A DNA stretch of 64,000 nt from Meconema thalassinum (GCA_946902985.2 OX336388.2:293052526-293116525); one strand, 5' to 3'. Numbered from the stretch's first letter, positions 43,433 through 54,755 are shown. Notes: a model not told the origin generated them from the letters alone. Translations and numbers: made by a program.

Positions 43433-44026
43433 TATATAAGAACTGAGCTTCGATGATCTGAGCTTTGACGATTAGAGCTTCGATGATCTGAGAATGAGAC
43501 TCCTCTCTTCTGCGCAAGGCCTTTTATAAACTTCATAAGGGGCGTATCCATCCCTTCCATAGCGTGTTACTGCGTCATCGCTCGAAGTTCCAACTTCGTT
43601 AATACATGATTGATTTTCAAAATTCAAAAACTGACAATAAATTTCACCAAAATTCCAGAACAATGCCTCTACTGCAAATGGATTTCCACAATTCTACATT
43701 CCAAAAGTAATAAAAATATCATAGTTTCAGCAATCTCCGTCTTCCTTCAGACTATCGTTCATTGGTGCAAGCCTCCCCTCCAATAGCATAATTTCTTCCT
43801 CATCAGAATTCCACGTTTCCTGCGACTGCGTCGTAAATCTCGGAACTTTCTCGAATAAATGCTGACGTCACTGAGAATCTCAGCTCAAGTAGCCTGCTGG
43901 CATAACGTCTGCGTCATCCGTGCTTACGTCATGACTACCCACGTCATAACTATGACAGCCATAACTTTCTTCATAATTTTCCAAAATAGCCACCGTGGTC
44001 TCTATATAATTCAATTTACGGGGGCA

Positions 44027-44310
44027 GTACCTACTGTAAGGCCACGGCCGCCTCCTTCCCTCTTCCTAGCCGATCCATCCCTATCTTCCATCCCTTCCCC
44101 TCCCTCATGAGGCCCCTGTTCGCTTTGCAGGTGAGGCCGCCTGGGCGAAGTGGTGATCACACCTCCCCAGTTGTATCCATCCTGACCAGATGTTCCAAGC
44201 TCCAGGACACTGCCCATAGAGGCGGTAGTGGTGAGTTCCCTCGCTGAGTCCGTGGGAACCACCAACCTAGAGGGTAAATTGACTAAATAAAAAATAAAAA
44301 AATATAATAA
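44027..44310 (+). mobile_element. SINE-C, right half
   Basis: Continues the SINE interrupted at 31532: GTACCTACTGTAAGGCCACGG...CCTCATGAGGCCCC...GGGAACCACC, then an A/T-rich tail (44281-44312). Full SINE-C length is therefore about 500 bp. Confidence 0.8.
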
Positions 44311-44675
44311 TAAACTCACCAATTTCAAAAATGACATCTGAAGCTCAAACGGAAAGTCAATCAAAATAGATTTCTAGCACTTAACAAAAGGTTTATGTTA
44401 ATAGCTTCTTCGTAACTCTGAGAGACGTGACTCCCTCATATAAAGCTGTGACATGACTAAATTAAAAAAATACCTTAAAAGGCTGATTTCTCTAAACTAA
44501 GACCCAAAAAATCTACCAAACTTAAAAAATGCTCTTAAAATGGAAAAATAGCAAAAAAAATGCAAAAAGATGCAAAATTAAAATGATATATTTGAAGAAG
44601 GGTCGGGTTTCTATGTACTTCAGCGTTGTCTTAGACAGCTCAGTGAAAAGATGATATGTCATCAACATCCGAGCC
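44311..44675. other. AT-rich spacer
   Basis: A-rich plus strand with a 62-codon low-complexity minus frame; nothing recognised. Confidence 0.5.
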
Positions 44676-45903
44676 CTATATATAATAATAAAAGTTATGA
44701 AGCAAATCACTACTTTTCAAGTAGATATGAAATATCAAAAATTTCTTATAAACCATGTCGAAGTTTGAGAAAATCACGGTGATGAAGCTCATGAGACATG
44801 TCAGTGTAACCTTATTGCCAGTTGATATTGCGACTTTGTAGTCGGTCCACACAATATAAACTGGGACATGCGAAATAACAGGAACTAAATTATCACTGGT
44901 CAACAGTGATTTTGGTCCCGGGGCTTTATAAGTTGATTTTATATGAATTTGATGCCCTGAATTCAAATATGCCATTAGTTTTTGCCTAGCAGCTCTAGAT
45001 ACTGAGATATGCCATTTTTGTGAAATATACATTGCACTATCGCATGGTAATAAAAAACTAAACACGGAATTTTCATTATTATATTATACAAATATTATTA
45101 TATACAAACATAGAGGAAAAGGTCATGAATGAAACCAACCAGTCACTGGACACTTCGGAAGCTTCTTTTCCGTGACATTCTTGAATGTATTTTGGAACTG
45201 TCCCTTTTAAAGCTCCAGCAGTAATCTGCCATCATGTTCATATCCCATCTTCCTTGGTAGCGGTCCTCCACAGTTTTAATATCCTGGTGAAATTGTTCAC
45301 CTTGTTCCTCATTGGTGTCTGCTAAGTTTTCAGGAAAACGGCCTAAGTGGCTGTGTAAATAGTGCACCTTAATACTCATGTTGCACCCAAGAGATTTGAA
45401 ACTGTTAAGCATCTCGTTTACCAGTTCAACATAGTTTTCTGCTTTGCGTTTGCCTAGAAAATGTTTTACAACTGACACAAATGAAGTCCAGCTTTTAGAT
45501 CAGATTCATTCATCGAATTTACGGAGTCAGGATCTTATTTGTGGGCCATCAAATATACCTGCTTTAAGTTTTTCCATACTCATAAATACTATAAATGCAA
45601 AGCATGATCCGTTTTTATCAAGAGCCTTCTCAAACTGCTTCATAAGGCTCAGCTTGATATGTAGTGGAGGACAGATGGTTTTCTCTCGTTCAAAATCCCC
45701 CCTCCCAACATCCATGCTTTCTCTCTTAGGCCACTCTTTTCTAACCCAGTTGTGTGTTTTGCCTCTGCTATCCCATAGGCACAAGAAGCAAGGATATCCG
45801 ACTGACGATACGACACAATATACATGACCCAATCCTTGTATATTATGATTGAGAATTGCACAAAATGGAGATAGAACTGCACATTTAGTGTAAAACTGCA
45901 CAT
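44676..45903 (-). pseudogene. Decayed transposon protein of unassigned superfamily
   Basis: Three minus frames in order. 45901-45527 contains GHVYCVVSSVGYPCFLCLWDSR and ICPPLHIKLSLMKQF...EKLKAGIFDGPQIR. 45478-45143 contains VVKHFLGKRKAENYVELVNE, LGCNMSIKVHYLHSHLGRF and ADYCWSFKRD. 45065-44676 has no recognised motif. The first two are consecutive parts of a protein family I know as widespread in arthropod genomes in repeat contexts, usually left uncharacterised. A small frameshift near 45500-45527 separates them. The CxxC in PCFLC and later H/C residues suggest a metal site. N-terminus not seen; function not claimed. Confidence 0.6.
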
Positions 45904-46047
45904 AAAAACAACACAGATGTAAAGAAATGGGGGTGATAGAGGAAAACTGACATCTACAAAAATGGAGCTGTTAGAGAAAAATTGATTTCGTATTTAGATT
46001 CAGCGACCCAAGTATACCTAAAATCAGTTACAAAATCCCGTGCACCA

Positions 46048-47555
46048 AAAACAAGTAGTTCCGTGAAGAACTATACAGCCTATTTTCATATATCCTGCTC
46101 ATGTTAATTGCCTCTATCAACATACAAAATTTCAGTTAAATTGCTGTAACAGATTCGTAGATATTGAGAACCGTCTAAATATTTCAGATGGTCGCCAGGT
46201 TGGATTTTTATTTTTGTACTATTACATTAAGATTGTTGTGTACGTGTGGTATTCGAACTTCAATCGCATGATTAGAACACAAGTAGTAAAAACGAGATTT
46301 TAAAATTACGCACAGCAGCCATCTTGTGATTATGCAAACAATTGAAATAAATTAGATGCCAGTGGATCAACATTTGTATAAGCATTTAACGTGCAACGTT
46401 TCACGGCACTCGGATAGTTAATTCGCGAGAAACGTCCATTTAAATATTTATACTTCACGTCGCCGCCATGTTGGATTTGTGCTCACCAGGTTACTCAAAG
46501 TCCTATAGGTGAACATATGTTCATAGTCTCTATGAACATTAAAAAAATCTGTTTGGTTGCTGTAAAAGATTCATAGATATTGAGAACCGTCTAAATAGTT
46601 CGGAAGCTCGCCATTTAGGATTGTTATATGTATAGGCCATAGAGTTATGTACCATTCAAGGATAATTATTGCCTAGGTTCATTATTCAAACCTTCACTTC
46701 GATCGCATGATTACGACACAAGAAATAATAACATAATTTTAAAATTTCGCACAGCCGCCATCTTGAGGTTATGTAAGCAATTGAATTAAATTAGATGGCA
46801 GTGCATTACAATCTACAAAATCATTTACTGTACCACATTTCACTGCGCTCAGAGAGTTAAATCACGAGAAAAGTCTATTAAAATATTTAAAATTCGCTTG
46901 GTCGCCATGTTCGTTTTGTACTTTACAGGTTTATGAAATATACATAAGTAAACTTGTATCAGTACCCTTTATCACCGTACAAAATTGCAGGGTGATATCT
47001 GTAATAGTTTCGGAGATATAGAATGTCAGTGAAATATTTCGCACAGCCGCCATTTTGAGGTTATGTAAACAATTGAACTAAATTAGACTCCAGTGCTTTA
47101 CACTATGTACAAACAATTGCTGTACCTAGTTTCATTACGTTTGGGTAGTTAAATCGCGAGAAAAGTCTATTTAAAAGTCTCAACTTCGCTTGGCCGCCAT
47201 GTTGGTTTTGTAGTCACCAGGTTTTTGAAAGTCTCATAGGTGAATTTTTAGTAGTGCTCTTTATCACCGTACACAATTTCAGGGCGATATCGGTAATAGT
47301 TTCGGAGATATTGAATGCTAGTGAAATATAACGCACAGCCGCCATGTTGGATTGGTGAGACGTAACAAAATTTGAAGGGCACGGTCGAGGTCGCCGGGAA
47401 TAGCGCCATGAACTTACCGAGTTTCATTGAAATCGCTCCAGCCGTTTAGATTTTATTACGGGGACACACACACACACCTCACACACACACACACACACAC
47501 GGACAAAAGGTGATCTCATAAGCCTATTTTTTTCAAAATTGAAAATAGGCTAAAA
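46048..47555 (-). repeat. R-family dispersed repeat (subfamily A), long copy
   Basis: Inverted relative to 12388. It starts (plus strand) AACAAGTAGTTCCGTGAAGAAC and ends GAAAATAGGCTAAAAA. It contains three to four diverged units of about 300 bp marked by GCACAGCCGCCAT and AATTGAA.TAAATTAGA, plus a (CA)n tract at about 47468-47500. No coding content. Confidence 0.85.
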
Positions 47556-47576
47556 AAGGTTTTTTTTTGTAGGCCT

Positions 47577-47711
47577 GTGTTATGTTTCGCCCATGAAGCG
47601 AGCATCATCAGACCTCAGTATACAAGACAAAATAGCTCTGCAAAACGCTACCAAACCCACAAACGGTCTTTGCCCTCTAAAAACAAAATGCACGACAAAA
47701 AACTTAGTTTT
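47577..47711 (-). mobile_element. Palindromic pair 2, left arm, with hammerhead-like motif
   Basis: Inverted match to 49630-49760 (ACCAAACCCACAAACGGT shared). On the minus strand it reads CTGATGA (47611-47605), then a GCTC...GGGC hairpin and GAAAC (47588-47584), the same arrangement as at 22839-22866. Confidence 0.7.
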
Positions 47712-48015
47712 CTTTACTGGTTTTCATTCACCATCATCTCAGCTGAGTACTCGCACGCCATTTCTGCACAGTAGATTACAATAGTGATCACAGCTACAGG
47801 GGTGTGCAAGTTATTAGACTCGTTGGTAGTTTTCCTACATTTACTTTGTACGTTTTGAGACCTAATATAGTAGAAATATTTGGCAGGGCGCTGTAATTAT
47901 TTCAAATGAATATTCAATAGTCTTTAGATCATTTTTATCATTTCAAATGATCTTGTCGACTTCATCGTTATGCTTTGGTCTACCGTTATGCGTTACGGTT
48001 ACGGCATGTATGACG
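47712..48015. other. Interior of palindromic pair 2, unassigned
   Basis: AT-rich, no gene or repeat recognised. Confidence 0.4.
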
Positions 48016-48460
48016 TCTGAGTTTACTCCTGGGGTCTGGCGTTATGCGAACGGAGACGGCGAGTGCGTGACGTCGTGCAGCCCCCGCGCGGGGAGCCTAA
48101 GTTAAAGGGTAATGGAGTCTGTTGAGTCTGAGTTTACTCCTGGGGTCTGGCGTTATGCGAACGGAGACGGCGAGTGCGTGACGTCATGCAGCCCCCGCGC
48201 GGGAAGCCTAAGTTAAAGGGTAATGGAGTCTGTTGAGTCTGAGTTTACTCCTGGGGTCTGGCGTTATGCGAACGGAGACGGCGAGTGCGTGACGTCATGC
48301 AGCCCCCGCGCGGGAAGCCTTAAGTTAAAGGGTAATGGAGTCTGTTGAGTCTGAGTTTACTCCTGGGGTCTGGCGTTATGCGAACGGAGACGGCGAGTGC
48401 GTGACGTCATGCAGCAGAGTGCACGGAAAGCCTAAGATAATGGGTAATGGAGTCTGTTGA
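48016..48460 (+). repeat. Four tandem copies of a 111-bp unit
   Basis: Unit TCTGAGTTTACTCCTGGGGTC...GGAGACGGCGAGTGCGTGACGTCATGCAGCCCCCGCGCGGG...AATGGAGTCTGTT. GTTTACTCC starts at 48021, 48132, 48243 and 48355 (period 111-112). It is GC- and CpG-rich in an AT-rich setting, and each unit has GTGACGTC(A/G). The first three copies are nearly identical; the fourth diverges after the GACGTCATGCAG word. Confidence 0.95.
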
Positions 48461-49629
48461 AAGAGTCCTGATCCTTTCTAACATGTGTAGCAATTGTGGC
48501 AAGCGTCATTTGAAATGAAATAAAGTCTAGTCTCTCAGACTGACTCTATCTTTTTTCAAGATTCTGACAGTAAACTATTTTTTTACAGTTTCTACTAAAA
48601 GGGGAGCCTTGTTAATTTCGTGTGAATTTAGACCAGAGATTGGAAGTATTTTATTACTGATTGTCCACTGTTGAACTATTTAAAGATTCGTGGACAGTGG
48701 ATTGAAATCACGCGGCGACTGCTGATTTTTATAATGTGTAGGACGTAATAGGATAGGCTACTTATTAACTTAGGATAATTATTATAGCTGGGCTAAATTG
48801 AGATGTTAGACTCAGTCGCACAGCACTATTACGAACACATTACACAATACCATACAATCGAATACCCTTCCCAAGATGTGCACACGCTGGAAACAGACCA
48901 TCCATTCTGACCGCTCGAAATCGTAACCAATAAGCTTGTAGTGTTGGTTCAGATGCAACCAATAGCGAGACTTGAGGATCTCAGTCGACGTCCTCAGAGC
49001 GTCAGTATACAGACCAAAGCTGCCCCTTCCCCCTCAGGGGCTCTCATACATTTCTAAAGCTATTAACATGTGCTTTAAGGATACAAGGCTTCCTTCCTCA
49101 GCTTTCTACTCCCATGTAGGGGTGAATTGTAGAACTAGTTACAAATACTGACAGGGTCAGTGAGACAGAGCTTATCGAGAGGGCGCGAGGTAGCATCAAT
49201 TTAATTGTGTAAAACAGTTACAGCAGAGAGCTGACTGTCCTACGTGGAGGAATGGCCACTGATCAAAATCATCTGATTTGGAGGATACATTCCCTAGTGA
49301 ATTTAAAACAAGACAAACCTGGCCCAGCTCAGGTTTCCCTCAGAATTTCCAATTTCAAAAATTTTGAGATGCAATTCCTTATGGAAAACGTTGTAAGTCC
49401 ACAGGGGAGAAAACATTACTAAGTAGGGCAATAAAAATGAAATAAAATATTTTTGACTTAAACATGGCGACAGATTTGAATTCATTTGAATCTAATAATT
49501 TGCACACCTCTGTACATTGACAGTTCGTTGATGGGATCGTCCTTTCTGAGTCTTGCAACATACTAAATATTCAGATAAATTGCTCTTTATTTTGGTGATT
49601 AATGCTTTAGTATTTATGAGTAATAGTTG
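48461..49629. other. Interior of palindromic pair 2, no gene recognised
   Basis: About 1.2 kb with only short open frames (60 codons or less) of no recognised type. No transposase motif was seen. Confidence 0.4.
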
Positions 49630-49871
49630 ACACACTGCTACATTTGTGCCGTGCGTTCTGTTTTTGGAGGGCAGATACCGTTTGTGGGTTTGGTAGTGTT
49701 TTGTAGAGCTATTTGTCTTTAATATGAGACCTGATGATGCACGGTTCACATGACATCCTTATTACCTCTCCTGTATTCCAAAAGGAATATATTTAATCCT
49801 TCAGGTTATGTCCCAGTAATGTTGTGTTGACGGACTGGAAAGGTGCAATGTGAGCCTGCCTCAGGCGATGT
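49630..49871 (+). mobile_element. Palindromic pair 2, right arm (degenerate motif)
   Basis: Has CTGATGA (49731-49737), followed by TGCACGGTTCACATGAC, where the hairpin and GAAAC are lost. It then reads CTTCAGGTTATGTCCC and the outer word TTGTGTTGACGGACTGGAAAGG, matching the outer ends at 14397 and 22938. Confidence 0.7.
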
Positions 49872-50307
49872 CTTCCTGTGACCTGTGTTTGTTTGATTTA
49901 GAATTCCTTGCACGTTGCTATTCGCGACCATGGATCAATATTTGGACTAACGCTTCAGACATATTTAATTTCCAATGTGTCTTGTATCCGGCAAGCATTT
50001 TTCATTGTACACGACTTTGAGAAAACTTGTGGAATGTTTTAATTATCTCAGCGAGAGTAAGGTCATACTCGAGAGAACCTGGAGCCTGGCGTTTGAGCCC
50101 CGATCGTGCGTTTACAAGACCGGCTCGTAAGAGGCCTTCCTTGCTACTAGGTGTCTCTCTTTCTGTAGACCTGTCCGCAGACAGGTTCTCCATTTCTCTT
50201 TGTCCGGAGTCTCTTCTTTCACTTGCTTGTAACTTCTTCCCCTCTTTACATCTGTTGACATTCCAAACCTTCTTTTTGCTCATTCCTTCTACTTATCCTT
50301 CAATGAA
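49872..50307. other. Spacer, nothing recognised
   Basis: Overlapping 93-96 codon frames on opposite strands at 50002-50317 have no recognised domain. Confidence 0.4.
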
Positions 50308-50645
50308 GCCTTCGTGACTTAGGCGGCAACACGCCGTCCTCTCACCGCTGGGTCCGTGGTTCAAATCCCGATCACTCCATGCGACATCTGTGCTGGACAA
50401 AACTGAGGCAGACAGGTTTTTCTCCGGGTACTCCGGTTTTCCCTGTCAAAATTTCATTCCAGCAACACTCTCCACTATCATTTCATTTCATCTGTCATTC
50501 ATTAATCATTGCTCCAGAGGAGTACGACAGGCTTCGTCAGCCTGCACAGTTCAAGTCCTCGCCGCTAGATGGGGGCTTCATTCATTCCATTCCTGACCCG
50601 GTCGGAGACTGGAAGCAGGCTGTGGATTTTCATTTTTTCATCCTT
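50308..50645 (+). mobile_element. SINE-B, full length
   Basis: tRNA-like head GCCTTCGTGACTTAGGCGGC, B box GGTTCAAATCCCG (about 50358), body TTTTTCTCCGGGTACTCCGG, end GACCCGGTCGGAGACTGGAA...GTGGATTTTCATTTTTTCAT. This copy includes the TCGCCGCTAGATGGGGGCTT segment that is missing at 6711. Confidence 0.9.
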
Positions 50646-50899
50646 CCATGATTCTTTGCAGTAGACAATTCCTACGCAAAGGCTGGACGTTTGTTTTAGA
50701 CGAGTGAAAAATCTTAATGGAAGCCTGGAGGCGAGTTACTTCAATACCTGTGTTGTTGTCAGCTGACCCATGCAGACAGATGATGGAAAAACTATCTCAC
50801 ACTACTGCTGAAGTACAGGCATTGGCAAATAAAATGGCGGTCTGTTCGTAACTATGTAACGTGTACTTCCACGCCATAAAATACTTAGGAGTGGACTGT
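50646..50899. other. Spacer next to family-F arm
   Basis: No feature recognised; it may be outer family-F sequence. Confidence 0.35.
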
Positions 50900-51375
50900 A
50901 CTTTGCCGGCGCGGCGGTCCCATGGCGTAGATTTATGGCATGAAAAAGAACCTTCCACTAACAACAATATTGTGTGAAGCTAAAATTTGTAGATTAGTTT
51001 GATAACGCTATATTAGTTCCAACATTCGCTGCCAGGTGCCGGGTACGATGGCATCTAGTAGCCAAGTCCGCAGCTAGGTGTCGTGGACGGTAGCATTTGG
51101 TAGCAAAAGTAGAAACTACTTGAAAAATTGATCGTCTGCAGTCCTTCTACCTGAATCACAGATAACACACCAGGTCGGTTGGCTTTGGTGGTTTTCTCAG
51201 TGAGGAGTTTTCTGGCCCATTGTCCGAAACATTATTATCATCACAGATACACACACTAATACAGTCATCACAATTAACACCAGTTGTCAGACAGATTCTA
51301 CACACACCCAAAGTACACGGGGCTACATGACCGCGTTGTCGCAGCCCCTAAACTGAGGATCCAACCAACAACGTA
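50900..51375 (-). repeat. Family-F inverted arm, left
   Basis: Inverted match to 55295-55640: TAGTTCCAACATTCG with GAATGTTGGAACCTA; GGGGCTACATGACCGCGTTGTC with its complement at about 55328; TTAATACAGTCATCACAATTAA-type words with their complement at about 55385. With the right arm it encloses the 40-bp array. Confidence 0.75.
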
Positions 51376-51659
51376 ACAAATATAATTTTATATTAAAATA
51401 AATGTGTAGGCCTATAATATGCAAAATAAATTGAGAAACACCAGTGCCATTGATAGCTCCAAACGTGACGTCACTCCCACTAAGCTGTGTTATTGTGTTG
51501 TCTATGGAATTGTAATTGAGGCTAGGACTGCAAATGAGGTGGTCATGACCCTAAAGAATAATTCCGCCATTGTCCTGGAGAAGAAGTGTCAAACCAAGGA
51601 AAACCAGGGATAATTTAGCTCCTCGAAGACGGAAGGAAGTAAGCACGGTAACAAAAACT
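51376..51659 (+). other. Entry to the 40-bp array
   Basis: Non-repetitive lead-in. Open frames starting at 51419 and 51570 run from here into the array, but their unique parts match nothing I know. Confidence 0.4.
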
Positions 51660-54600
51660 CAGGGAAGGATGGAAGAAAACAAGAAATCAAGAAAGGATGC
51701 TCGGAAGCAAGGAATCAAGAAAGGATGCTCGGAAGGACGTCAGGGAGCAAGGAATCAAGAAAGGATGCTCGGAAGGACGTCAGGGAGCAAGGAAGCAAGA
51801 AAGGATGCTCGGAAGGACGTCAGGAAGCAAGGAATCAAGAAAGGATGCTCGGAAGGACGTCAGGGAGCAAGGAAGCAAGAAAGGATGCTCGGAAGGACGT
51901 CAGGGAGCAAGGAATCAAGAAAGGATGCTCGGAAGGACGTCAGGGAGCAAGGAATCAAGAGAGGATGCTCGGAAGGACGTCAGGGAGCAAGGAATCAAGA
52001 AAGGATGCTCGGAAGGACGTCAGGGAGCAAGGAATCAAGAAAGGATGCTCGGAAGCAAGGAATCAAGAAAGGATGCTCGGAAGGACGTCAGGGAGCAAGG
52101 AATCAAGAAAGGATGCTCGGAAGGACGTCAGGGAGCAAGGAAGCAAGAAAGGATGCTCGGAAGGACGTCAGGGAGCAAGGAATCAAGAAAGGATGCTCGG
52201 AAGGACGTCAGGGAGCAAGGAATCAAGAAAGAATGCTCGGAAGCAAGGAATCAAGAAAGGATGCTCGGAAGGACGTCAGGGAGCAAGGAATCAAGAAAGA
52301 ATGCTCTGAAGGACGTCAGGGAGCAAGGAATCAAGAAAGGATGCTCGGAAGCAAGGAATCAAGAAAGGATGCTCGGAAGGACGTCAGGGAGCAAGGAATC
52401 AAGAAAGGATGCTCGGAAGCAAGGAATCAAGAAAGGATGCTCGGCAGGACGTCAGGGAGCAAGGAATCAAGAAAGGATGCTCGGAAGCAAGGAATCAAGA
52501 AAGGATGCTCGGAAGGACGTCAGGGAGCGAGGATTCAAGAAAGGATGCTCGGAAGGACGTCAGGGAGCAAGGAAGCAAGAAAGGATGCTCGGAAGGACGT
52601 CAGGAAGCAAGGAATCAAGAAAGGATGCTCGGAAGGACGTCAGGGAGCAAGATAGCAAGAAAGGATGCTCGGAAGGACGTCAGGGAGCAAGGAATCAAGA
52701 AAGGATGCTCGGAAGCAAGGAATCAAGAAAGGATGCTCGGAAGGACGTCAGGGAGCAAGGAAGCAAGAAAGGATGCTCGGAAGGTCGTCAGGGAGCAAGG
52801 AATCAAGAAAGGATGCTCGTAAGGACGTCAGGGAGCAAGGAAGCAAGAAAGGATGCTCGGAAGGACGTCAGGGAGCAAGGAATCAAGAAAGGATGCTCGG
52901 AAGGATGTCAGGGAGCAAGGAAGCAAGAAAGGATGCTCGGAAGGACGTCAGGGAGCAAGCAAGCAAGAAAGGATGCTCGGAAGGACGTCAGGGAGCAAGG
53001 AATCAAGAAAGGATGCTCGGAAGGACGTCAGTGAGCAAGGAATCAAGAAAGGATGCTCGGAAGGACGTCAGGGAGCAAGGAAGCAAGAAAGGATGCTCGG
53101 AAGGACGTCAGGGAGCAAGGAAGCAAGAAAGGATGCTCGGAAGGACGTCAGGGAGCAAGGAATCAAGAAAGGATGCTCGGAAGGACGTCAGGGAGCAAGG
53201 AATCAAGAAAGGATGCTCGGAAGGACGTCAGGGAGCAAGGAAGCAAGAAAGGATGCTTGGAAGGACGTCAGGGAGCAAGGAATCAAGAAAGGATGCTCGG
53301 AAGGACGTCAGGGAGCAAGGAATCAAGAAAGGATGCTCGGAAGCAAGGAATCAAGAAAGGATGCTCGGAAGGACGTCAGGGAGCAAGGAATCAAGAAAGG
53401 ATGCTCGGAAGCGAGGAATCAAGAAAGGATGCTCGGAAGGACGTCAGGGAGCAAGGAAGCAAGAAAGGATGCTCGGAAGGACGTCAGGGAGCAAGGAAGC
53501 AAGAAAGGATGCTCGGAAGGACGTCAGGGAGCAAGGAATCAAGAAAGGATGCTCGGAAGGACGTCAGAGAGCAAGGAATCAAGAAAGAATGCTCGGAAGC
53601 AAGGAATCAAGAAAGGATGCTCGGAAGGACGTCAGGGAGCAAGGAATCAAGAAAGGATGCTCTGAAGGACGTCAGGGAGCAAGGAATCAAGAAAGGATGC
53701 TCGGAAGCAAGGAATCAAGAAAGGATGTTCGGAAGGACGTCAGGGAGCAAGGAATCAAGAAAGGATGCTCGGAAGCAAGGAATCAAGAAAGGATGCTCGG
53801 AAGGACGTCAGGGAGCAAGGAATCAAGAAAGGATGCTCGGAAGCAAGGAATCAAGAAAGGATGCTCGGAAGGACGTCAGGGAGCAAGGAATCAAGAAAGG
53901 ATGCTCGGAAGGACGTCAGGGAGCAAGGAAGCAAGAAAGGATGCTCGGAAGGACGTCAGGAAGCAAGGAATCAAGAAAGGATGCTCGGAAGGACGTCAGG
54001 GAGCAAGAAAGCAAGAAAGGATGCTCGGAAGGACGTCAGGGAGCAAGTAATCAAGAAAGGATGCTCGGAAGCAAGGAATCAAGAAAGGATGCTCGGAAGG
54101 ACGTCAGGGAGCAAGGAAGCAAGAAAGGATGCTCGGAAGGTCGTCAGGGAGCAAGGAATCAAGAAAGGATGCTCGTAAGGACGTCAGGGAGCAAGGAAGC
54201 AAGAAAGGATGCTCGGAAGGACGTCAGGGAGCAAGGAATCAAGAAAGGATGCTCGGAAGGATGTCAGGGAGCAAGGAAGCAAGAAAGGATGCTCGGAAGG
54301 ACGTCAGGGAGCAAGCAAGCAAGAAAGGATGCTCGGAAGGACGTCAGGGAGCAAGGAATCAAGAAAGGATGCTCGGAAGGACGTCAGTGAGCAAGGAATC
54401 AAGAAAGGATGCTCGGAAGGACGTCAGGGAGCAAGGAAGCAAGAAAGGATGCTCGGAAGGACGTCAGGGAGCAAGGAAGCAAGAAAGGATGCTCGGAAGG
54501 ACGTCAGGGAGCAAGGAATCAAGAAAGGATGCTCGGAAGGACGGCAGGGAGCAAGGAATCAAGAAAGGATGCTCGGAAGGACGTCAGGGAGCAAGGAAGC

Positions 54601-54755
54601 AAGAAAGGATGCTTGGAAGGACGTCAGGGAGCAAGGAATCAAGAAAGGATGCTCGGAAGGACGTCAGGGAGCAAGGAATCAAGAAAGGATGCTCGGAAGG
54701 ACGTCAGGGAGCAAGGAAGCAAGAAAGGAATCAAGAAAGGAAGGAAGCAAGGAAA
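51660..54755 (+). repeat. 40/28-bp purine-rich minisatellite, 3.1 kb
   Basis: Unit of 40 bp: AAGGATGCTCGGAAGGACGT then CAGGGAGCAAGGAATCAAGA. A 28-bp short form lacks GGACGTCAGGGA. Because 40 is one more than a multiple of three and the unit has no stop in any plus phase, all three plus frames stay open, giving overlapping frames of 137 to 461 codons that each repeat one 40-residue peptide (words GSKESRKDARKDVREQGIKK). Whether any is translated is unknown; the simplest reading is a non-coding minisatellite. A 1356-bp stretch is duplicated in tandem within it. Confidence 0.93.

Larger units (their letters stand above)
31533..44026 (-). mobile_element. Complete Gag-only LTR retrotransposon with 3.9-kb LTRs
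   Basis: Minus-strand element with LTR1 31533-35477 and LTR2 38617-44026 (3945 and 3943 bp once the Tc1 insert in LTR2 is removed). TG...CA termini (TGCCCCCG start, CGGGGACA end on minus) and a GTAC target duplication at 31529-31532 and 44027-44030. A primer-binding-site candidate TTGGCGACCC starts about 6 bp inside the 5' LTR (38601-38610). A purine tract GTGAGGGGAGAA directly precedes the 3' LTR (35478-35489). The 3.1-kb interior encodes only Gag; no protease, RT or integrase is seen. The LTRs differ at roughly a dozen positions by eye, so the insertion is recent. Layout fits the class called TR-GAG or LARD: non-autonomous, using another element's Pol. Confidence 0.92.
38617..44026 (-). repeat. 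5' LTR of the Gag-only element, interrupted by Tc1
   Basis: Equivalent to 31533-35477 with a Tc1 element and its extra TA. One 2-bp length difference (TATATATTG versus TATATTG near 39360) accounts for the remaining size difference. The TATA box at about 43520-43529 is intact, but Tc1 starts about 90 bp downstream of it. Confidence 0.93.
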
